DNA of 55,146 nt, from positions 1 through 55,146 of the forward strand of contig JAUHQG010000009.1 of the NCBI GenBank assembly GCA_030408475.1. Direction: 5' to 3'. Below, one piece after another: positions 49,796-55,146 of the stretch (positions are counted from its first letter, which is position 1; every line of letters begins with the position of its first letter). The stretch is from Candidatus Amphrikana amoebophyrae. Lineage in GTDB: Bacteria > Chlamydiota > Chlamydiia > Chlamydiales > JACRBE01. A program made the position numbers and the translations under genes. The notes under the pieces were generated by a model that saw only the letters and a program-made list of their open reading frames with translations, was not told the DNA's origin and made no database searches.

Positions 49796-51103
49796 ATGAA
49801 AAAAATGAAAGCGCAAAAGAGAAATCTGTGGTTTGTCGGCGTTTCAATAGTTTTAGCGGTCTTGGTGGGGAGTTTTTTACATGACAGCTCATTTCTTTAT
49901 AAAAATGCTATTACAGGTGTTTTTAAAGTGGGCGGAGAGCTCTTTTTAAACGCTTTAACTCTTATTGTCGCTCCACTTGTAGCTTCCTCTATTATTAGCG
50001 GAATGGTGAGAGCAGGATCGGAGAAAAACTTTTCCACTTTAGGAGCTAAAACTTTCGGTTTTTATATCGGAACCAGTTTAGCGGCGGTTCTAATTGGGGT
50101 GTTTTTAGCCAATATTTTTCAGCCCGGCGCTTCTCAATCACTTGAGAATTTTCAAAACCTTCAACATTCAAGTTTAGATTCGCTTGCTCCATTTCAAAAT
50201 GATAGCGAATTTTGGCACAATATTTCAAAAATTTTCACTAATCTTGTCCCTTCTAATATCATAGATGCATTCGGTAAAAACGATATGCTAGGCATTATCT
50301 TTTTTAGTATTATTTTTGGTTTTGCCATTTCACAGATTCCAGAAAAAAAAGCTGAAATTGTTGGAAATTTCTTCAAGGGGATTTTCCATACAATGCTAAA
50401 GTTTACCCAAATCATCATGAAAACTTTGCCAATAGGTGTCTTTTTCTTAGTAGCGGGTGAGTTTGCAAAAACAGGATTTGGAGCTTTAAAACCAGTCGCT
50501 TATTTTGTTTTAGTTGTTTTGCTGGCTCTATTTTTATATGCGTGTGTTTTGTTACCTCTTTTACTCAAATTTATTGGTAAAGTGAATCCATTTTGGCATG
50601 TCAAAGCTATGTTTCCTGCTATTATGACCGCATTTTCAACGAGTTCATCTTCAGCTACTATTCCAATTACTATGGAGTGCGTTGAAAAAAGAGCTAAAGT
50701 TTCTAATCATATTACTTCGTTAGTAGTTCCTTTAGGAAGCTCAATTAATATGGCAGGTTCTGCTCTTTATGAGAGTGTTGCAGCTTTATTTATCGCTCAA
50801 GTTTATGGACTAGAAATCACGATTGTTCAGCAGATTTTAGTCATAGTCTTAGCGCTTCTTACTTCAATTGGCATTGCAGGTGTTCCATCGGCCTCTTTAG
50901 TGGTCATTATCATCGTATTAAAGACTATTGGTTTGCCTACTGAAGCCGTTGGTCTTGTTGTTGCTGTTGATAGACTATTAGATATGTGTAGAACTGTGGT
51001 TAATATCTTTTCTGACAGCTGTTGCGCAGTCTTAGTCGCTAGAACCGAGGGTGAGGAAAATGTTTTACAAACGGATCCATCAGAAATCAAGGATGCTATA
51101 TGA
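49796..51103 (+). CDS. Dicarboxylate/amino acid:cation symporter (DAACS, GltP-like)
   Basis: A 435-aa membrane protein with the DAACS features: serine-rich re-entrant loop AFSTSSSSATIP, the helix 7 motif PLGSSINMAGSALYESVAAL (usually NMDGTA) and the C-terminal DRLLDMCRTVVNIFSDSCCAV (usually D..RT..NV.GD). These import glutamate, aspartate or C4-dicarboxylates with Na+ or H+. The NMAG change from NMDG may shift specificity. The stop overlaps the next gene by 4 nt (ATGA), so the SOD-like protein is translationally coupled. Confidence 0.92.
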   Translation: MKKMKAQKRNLWFVGVSIVLAVLVGSFLHDSSFLYKNAITGVFKVGGELFLNALTLIVAPLVASSIISGMVRAGSEKNFSTLGAKTFGFYIGTSLAAVLIGVFLANIFQPGASQSLENFQNLQHSSLDSLAPFQNDSEFWHNISKIFTNLVPSNIIDAFGKNDMLGIIFFSIIFGFAISQIPEKKAEIVGNFFKGIFHTMLKFTQIIMKTLPIGVFFLVAGEFAKTGFGALKPVAYFVLVVLLALFLYACVLLPLLLKFIGKVNPFWHVKAMFPAIMTAFSTSSSSATIPITMECVEKRAKVSNHITSLVVPLGSSINMAGSALYESVAALFIAQVYGLEITIVQQILVIVLALLTSIGIAGVPSASLVVIIIVLKTIGLPTEAVGLVVAVDRLLDMCRTVVNIFSDSCCAVLVARTEGEENVLQTDPSEIKDAI

Positions 51104-51753
51104 AGAAGCTTACTCTTTTACTAATATTCGTTTTGCCTATTTCTATTTTTGGGGAATATCAAGCTAAAAACTTTTATCATTTAGTTGGTATGCCAGGCTT
51201 TAGTGATGAACTGCTTACTATGCATTTTAAACTCTATGAAGGATATGTCAAAAACACCAATCAACTCATAAGTAAAATGAACGCATTAGAAGAGAATGGA
51301 CAGGCGAGATCGGCTGACTATTGCGGATTAAAGCGCATGTTTGGTTTTGAGTATGATGGTATGCGTTTACATGAGCTCTATTTTGAAAACTTAGGTGGAA
51401 AAGAGGCTTTACCAGCTAAATCTTCACTCTATTTACAAATTGTTAAAGATTTTGGATCCTATGAAAATTTCACTACTAATTTAAAAGATGTAGGGATGTT
51501 TCGTGGAGTGGGTTGGGTGATTTTATACTTCGACCCAGATGCTAATAGGTTGTTTAACGTGTGGGTTAATGAGCATAATGTGAATGAATTGGTTAAATGT
51601 GAAATCATTTTAGCCATGGATGTTTGGGAACATGCTTATCTTATTGAGTATAAGCTCGATCGTGGCCAATACATTGACGCATTTATTAAAAACATCAATT
51701 GGAATCTGGTAAATAATCGATTTGATAAGGCTAAATCCCCAAGTTGTATGTAA
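51100..51753 (+). CDS. Exported Fe/Mn superoxide dismutase-like protein
   Basis: A Sec signal peptide (LTLLLIFVLPISIFG) precedes an Fe/Mn-SOD fold. All four metal ligands are present: His42 (MHFKLYEGYV), His91 (MRLHELYFENL), Asp174 and His178 (MDVWEHAYLIEY). Departures from classic SOD are the N-terminal helix, which reads HFKLYEGYV instead of HYGKHHQTYV, one residue shorter and lacking the second His cluster, and the extra N-terminal leader. It would remove superoxide outside the cytoplasm. The last residues SPSCM and the stop are encoded by the left arm of the inverted repeat at 51737, so the original C-terminus may have been replaced. Confidence 0.82.
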   Translation: MKKLTLLLIFVLPISIFGEYQAKNFYHLVGMPGFSDELLTMHFKLYEGYVKNTNQLISKMNALEENGQARSADYCGLKRMFGFEYDGMRLHELYFENLGGKEALPAKSSLYLQIVKDFGSYENFTTNLKDVGMFRGVGWVILYFDPDANRLFNVWVNEHNVNELVKCEIILAMDVWEHAYLIEYKLDRGQYIDAFIKNINWNLVNNRFDKAKSPSCM

Positions 51754-51898
51754 CAGCCATTTCAAGAATTAGGCAAGATCTTCCAGGTTTATTTACCTTC
51801 AATTGAGCTCAAATCAATAGATTTGAGCGAAATTTAATGTGAAAAAGATGGATGGTATGGCCAATTTTTGGAATCAGCTTGTTACATACAACTTGGGG
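51737..51898. mobile_element. MITE-like inverted-repeat element, 162 bp
   Basis: CCCCAAGTTGTATGTAAC (51737-51754) and its exact reverse complement (51881-51898) bound the element; inside lies the hairpin GCTCAAATC-AATA-GATTTGAGC (51807-51828). The right half shares GGC-AATTTTTGGAATCA with 52913-52934, and AAGTTGTATGTAAC recurs near 10302-10315. It has no coding capacity. Confidence 0.6.
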
Positions 51899-51907
51899 TA
51901 AAAATAG

Positions 51908-52789
51908 TTATTTTTCGTGAATTGATATTTTAACATTGAGAAAGCCGTCTTTAGGGATGGTCCCTCTTGGATTTTTTGCACTCAGTGGTTCGATACAAGC
52001 AAATGAACTCTCATAAGGATGCCAGAGTTGCCAAGAATGCTCTTCATTACCTGTATTCGATTGAATTTTAACATCATATGTTTCATTTTCCAGTATGATA
52101 GTAGCTTGATTCGACTGTGAAAAGGGTAAAAAACCATAGTCGGCTTCTTGATGAAGATCAAAATTTAGGTGGTTGATATCGTTTTCTGTCCACTCATCGG
52201 GCAGCGGTTTAAATTCGCCCATTTCATTGTATACATTTTCTACGACTGATCTAACGCGAGCATCATTTCCTTGCAAAGCGTAATAGTAGTGAAGCCCTAC
52301 TATTCCGTGCTTTTCACTTTTTACGCTTAAATTGATATCAAGCCCCTCTTCTTTTAGAGTAGCTTCGTAAGTCATGACAAAATTAGACCCTTCTAATGCT
52401 GAAAGAAGATATCCTTCATAACTGTCTATAGAGGAAATGCGAGCTGAAATAGAGGTTTCATCGTGGGTGTAGTTCCAAGGAACATAACGAGCGATACCGT
52501 GAGAAAAAACATCGCGATTGCCTTTTGCTCTTTCTTTTGCAATATGAGGAAATAGATTTTCATCTATGGGAGGAGGAAGGTCTTCATCTTTAAGGTGATA
52601 GAAATGGGGGCCGATCAAAGCGCCTAGTCCAGCACATCTTTGCTCAAATTCTTGAGTTGTAGATTGGTCAATGATTTCAAGCTTATCTTGTTTATAGCTA
52701 ATAAGATTCATCCCTTTTTCAGGAGCGTAAGAGGCGTAGAGGGTTTTACCATTTGAGCATTTTTTCTTGAGAGTTATAATTTTGGTCAT
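51908..52789 (-). CDS. Aldose 1-epimerase-like protein
   Basis: A 293-aa beta-rich protein with an aldose-epimerase (galactose mutarotase-like) pattern: GLGALIGPHFYHL, VFSHGIARYVPW, GIVGLHYYYAL and the C-terminal FACIEPLSAKNP where the general base Glu is expected. ATG 52789 (MTKIITLKKK) is chosen; the frame extends to 52867 but the added residues look unnatural. Such proteins interconvert sugar anomers or act on glucose-6-phosphate. No sugar operon is nearby. Moderately sure of the fold. Confidence 0.72.
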   Translation of the reverse strand: MTKIITLKKKCSNGKTLYASYAPEKGMNLISYKQDKLEIIDQSTTQEFEQRCAGLGALIGPHFYHLKDEDLPPPIDENLFPHIAKERAKGNRDVFSHGIARYVPWNYTHDETSISARISSIDSYEGYLLSALEGSNFVMTYEATLKEEGLDINLSVKSEKHGIVGLHYYYALQGNDARVRSVVENVYNEMGEFKPLPDEWTENDINHLNFDLHQEADYGFLPFSQSNQATIILENETYDVKIQSNTGNEEHSWQLWHPYESSFACIEPLSAKNPRGTIPKDGFLNVKISIHEK

Positions 52790-52965
52790 AATAATCGCAA
52801 TTCTAGATTTTCGCTTAAGATTTCCTTGTAGGGGATTGAGAAAAAAAAGAAAAGAGGCAATTGACAAAATGATGAAACTTTTCTACAGTCCAGGTAAAGA
52901 TATTTAGACCCAAATGGCTAATTTTTGGAATCAATTTGTGATATTTAGGCTTGGGTTAATATACC

Positions 52966-52981
52966 AGAGAGAGAGAGAGAG
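52966..52981 (+). repeat. (AG)8 dinucleotide tract at a ribosome binding site
   Basis: Eight AG repeats run directly into the Shine-Dalgarno region AGAGG of the gene at 52989. Tract length changes would shift the spacing between upstream elements and the start. Confidence 0.85.
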
Positions 52982-52988
52982 GTAACCA

Positions 52989-53552
52989 ATGGAAAGTCAA
53001 GAAAAGCATATACCAGTTCATCCGTGGAGAGCGAGACTAGTTGTTGGAATCATTATGTTACTGCTTTCATTCATTGGTTTGATTGTGTCTGATCTATTTA
53101 AGGGGGGGGCATGGACTTACTGGAGAATCATGGTGCCTGTATATGCAGCGCTTTCTATCTGGCTCAGTTGGTATCTACGAAAAAAGACAAAGAAAGTGTC
53201 AGCGATTAGGATATGGCATGAGCTTTTGCATTGGGCCGTATTAGTTGTAGCAGTTTATTTAGTTTCAATGTTTGTGAGTATGGGAATAATAGGTCGCTTT
53301 GAAGCGGGGTTAGAAGTGCTCATCATGTTAGCATTGACTACTTTTTTAGCAGGCGTTTATCACGATATGATTTTTCTAATTATTGGAGTATTATTAGGGT
53401 GTTTTACAGCAGGCGCAGCATTTTTTACTGAGTATTTATATACGATAATGCTACCACTAACAATAGTGGCAGCACTGCTTATGGTGTGGTTAATTCACCA
53501 CCACCATAAAAACATACAAAAAGAAAAGCATGCTGAAGACTCAGAATCTTAA
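52989..53552 (+). CDS. Membrane protein of unknown function, 187 aa
   Basis: Five hydrophobic helices are visible (about residues 15-35, 45-62, 80-100, 108-125, 130-165), with a His-rich C-terminal tail (LIHHHHKNIQKEKHAED). I do not recognise the family. The start is behind the (AG)8 tract whose end serves as ribosome binding site. The His cluster may bind metal, but that is guesswork. Standing alone. Confidence 0.6.
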   Translation: MESQEKHIPVHPWRARLVVGIIMLLLSFIGLIVSDLFKGGAWTYWRIMVPVYAALSIWLSWYLRKKTKKVSAIRIWHELLHWAVLVVAVYLVSMFVSMGIIGRFEAGLEVLIMLALTTFLAGVYHDMIFLIIGVLLGCFTAGAAFFTEYLYTIMLPLTIVAALLMVWLIHHHHKNIQKEKHAEDSES

Positions 53553-53637
53553 TGACTATTTAGGTTAATAAAACCCCAAGTAATATGCTTTGCACCAGCT
53601 AGTTCTGTAGAAATAGACGCTGAGTTGCTAAATGAAG

Positions 53638-55146
53638 CTACGGTAGAGGTGGAAATTGGTCACCGAGTTCCATATCAAATGGTTTAGTCTGGATAGCGAC
53701 GTTGATGTCATCATAGATTATAGGAGATCGTCCAGTTTTACAATGGGCTTTTACTTCAGTACATGGTTCTGATTGAAGATAGCTGGGATAGCGGCTACCA
53801 TCGTAAAGCGGCATTCCTAGATCATGAGCACATACTCTTGCCGCATGAGCGATTTTATCCTCATTTTGAGCCTTAAGGGAGCTATTTTGGGCAAAAGGTT
53901 GAAAGAGAACTAGGGCAGGCGCATTATTAACAAATACTTGTTTTAAAACAGCTCTTGTAGCGATTTTCCCTTCGCCATCATGAATAACAAGAAGGTAATT
54001 GGCCCCGTTCATACAAGAATCTAAAAGCCCCATTCCGGTAGTTTTAGCTGATTTAACATGTTGGCATGAATTTTCCACTTCAGTTCCCATTACTAAATAA
54101 TCTTCCCAATTACTGGAAATAGTAACTTTAGCTCCTTCAACCATTTTGTGTGTTCCCTGTAGAGATTTCCAGGCTTCAAACTTCTCAGGATTTTCTTCTT
54201 TGAACCTCTTAAGGTGATTATTTTTTTCAGTTTCAAATCGAGCATCACTGAATCTCTTTGTAGCCACAGATTGTACAAAATCTTTTAAACATGGAGTAAG
54301 AACGTGATCAGTTCCAATAAGCGAACAGTAGGTGCATAACGCTTGTATAGCTCGTGTAGAATCCTTAAGAGAGTTGATCATTTCGATATTGTAATCTACA
54401 AAAGGACCTAAAATTGGGAGAAATATCTTCCCTATAATTTCCTCGTGGAGAGCTTGAGAAGCTGCAAGCGTTTCTGAGCTATCTTCTAGAAGTGAGTTGA
54501 TATGCGCAGTATGAGAATCAGAAGAGGATAATTTGACAATCAGATTAGCTAAGTTATGTAGATAAGCGTTGACTTGATCTTTATTTTCAGCCGAGTTGAT
54601 TATAGCCAGGAGTTTTTCAATATGGGCAGACAAATGAGCACCATCATGCTTATGTAAAAAGTGAAAGATGGTTAAGAGCGGGAGCAAGGGGCCTTTCTTA
54701 GAATCTTTAAGTAATTTTGCGGATATAGAGTTCTTTATAGTGTCAGAAAGCGTGTTACAGATTTTCGGAATTTCATCTTTAGGCAGCAGCATAGCGAGCA
54801 AAATGGAGAGAGGAACTGATTTATGATTCAGACCAGATGGTATTTGCTCAAGTCTTTCATTGCGATCAGTTGAGTTGTAACTAAGCAAAGATCTACAAAT
54901 TTTTAAGAAATGTTGCGTATCGGTCACTCTGGTTTTAAGCAAGTGGCCAAAATCATATGGAGTGGTAGGAAGATCCATAACTTCGATAATAACATCTCGA
55001 GAGAAATAAAGCTCAGTTAATAAATCGATTAAAGTTTCTGGGTGCTTTTTAACAAATATTTCCCAAAAGATCTTTTGCTGCTGGGGAGTATATTCTGATT
55101 CTGATAGTATTGTAATAATAGAATCTAAATCATCTGGACATAGGCT
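53638..55146 (-). CDS. Large protein cut by the window edge; C-terminal 500 residues seen
   Basis: The frame is open from the stop at 53638 to the window end with no upstream stop: codons before the internal ATG at 54978 read on as QQQKIFWEIFVKKHPETL and further, so the gene starts beyond 55146. Residues in view are helical repeats followed by a compact C-terminal part: LVMGTEVENSCQHV, MNGANYLLVIHDGEGKIATR, a valine strand ending in LFQPFA, and LGMPLYDGSRYPSYL. I recall this GTEV..SCQ / GKI.AR pattern at the ends of several chlamydia-like repeat proteins, function unknown. Likely an effector-type protein (inference). Confidence 0.6.
   Translation of the reverse strand, partial: SLCPDDLDSIITILSESEYTPQQQKIFWEIFVKKHPETLIDLLTELYFSRDVIIEVMDLPTTPYDFGHLLKTRVTDTQHFLKICRSLLSYNSTDRNERLEQIPSGLNHKSVPLSILLAMLLPKDEIPKICNTLSDTIKNSISAKLLKDSKKGPLLPLLTIFHFLHKHDGAHLSAHIEKLLAIINSAENKDQVNAYLHNLANLIVKLSSSDSHTAHINSLLEDSSETLAASQALHEEIIGKIFLPILGPFVDYNIEMINSLKDSTRAIQALCTYCSLIGTDHVLTPCLKDFVQSVATKRFSDARFETEKNNHLKRFKEENPEKFEAWKSLQGTHKMVEGAKVTISSNWEDYLVMGTEVENSCQHVKSAKTTGMGLLDSCMNGANYLLVIHDGEGKIATRAVLKQVFVNNAPALVLFQPFAQNSSLKAQNEDKIAHAARVCAHDLGMPLYDGSRYPSYLQSEPCTEVKAHCKTGRSPIIYDDINVAIQTKPFDMELGDQFPPLP

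Overview
The window (about 37% G+C by eye) looks like a chromosome segment from a member of the Chlamydiae outside the Chlamydiaceae, that is, a protist- or arthropod-associated relative. The main signs are a double-length UvrA with four ABC modules and several gene clusters that match chlamydial gene order as I remember it. These clusters are uvrA/pyk near nadK-dxs-xseB-xseA-tpiA; lpxL-like/ybbR/cdaA/cydA/cydB; and a ytqB-like methyltransferase near infC-rpmI-rplT-pheS. Large chlamydia-style hypothetical proteins lie between them. Species cannot be named from the sequence alone.

Layout. 1-2.8 kb: one copy of a structured ~190-bp repeat, an outer-membrane barrel protein, SRP RNA and an unknown protein. 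2.9-12.2 kb: tandem UvrA, a predicted hydrolase and pyruvate kinase with an extra C-terminal domain. 12.3-13.5 kb: a second repeat copy with 18-bp terminal inverted repeats, and two small unknown genes. 13.6-21.3 kb: a tightly overlapping minus-strand operon (cdaA, ybbR, glycosyltransferase, lipid A-type acyltransferase, rsmE), divergent from cydAB. 21.4-27.7 kb: the xseA-xseB-dxs-nadK operon, divergent from tpiA-secG-def. 27.7-32.0 kb: maf, a HEAT-repeat protein and lptD. 32.1-36.8 kb: two paralogous large proteins with a conserved Cys...Asp-Ser-His arrangement, possible cysteine-protease effectors. 36.9-41.3 kb: an MnmM/YtqB-like methyltransferase, tRNA-Val, an apparently dead threonyl-tRNA-synthetase-like protein in the classical thrS position, then infC-rpmI-rplT-pheS. 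41.3-43.6 kb: a 776-aa fusion of a hydrophobic N-terminus, pentapeptide-like repeats and a class I glutamine-amidotransferase-type hydrolase. 43.7-44.1 kb: tRNA-Ser beside an interrupted duplicate and a string of tiny hairpins. 44.3-53.6 kb: an accessory region with an acetyltransferase-like protein, multicopper oxidase, aquaglyceroporin, C39-like peptidase, Bcr/CflA-type exporter, dicarboxylate/amino-acid symporter, exported SOD-like protein, aldose-epimerase-like protein and a membrane protein. 53.6 kb to the end: a large ORF that runs off the window.

Functions. The housekeeping part covers DNA repair, glycolysis, isoprenoid precursor synthesis, cytochrome bd respiration, c-di-AMP synthesis, LPS assembly (acyltransferase, glycosyltransferase, LptD) and translation. 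The accessory part points to nutrient import and to copper and oxidative stress defence in the envelope. The most unusual elements are the Cys/DSH paralogue pair, the pentapeptide-hydrolase fusion, the degenerate ThrS, and the repeats made of very short hairpins whose stems are conserved while the loops change.
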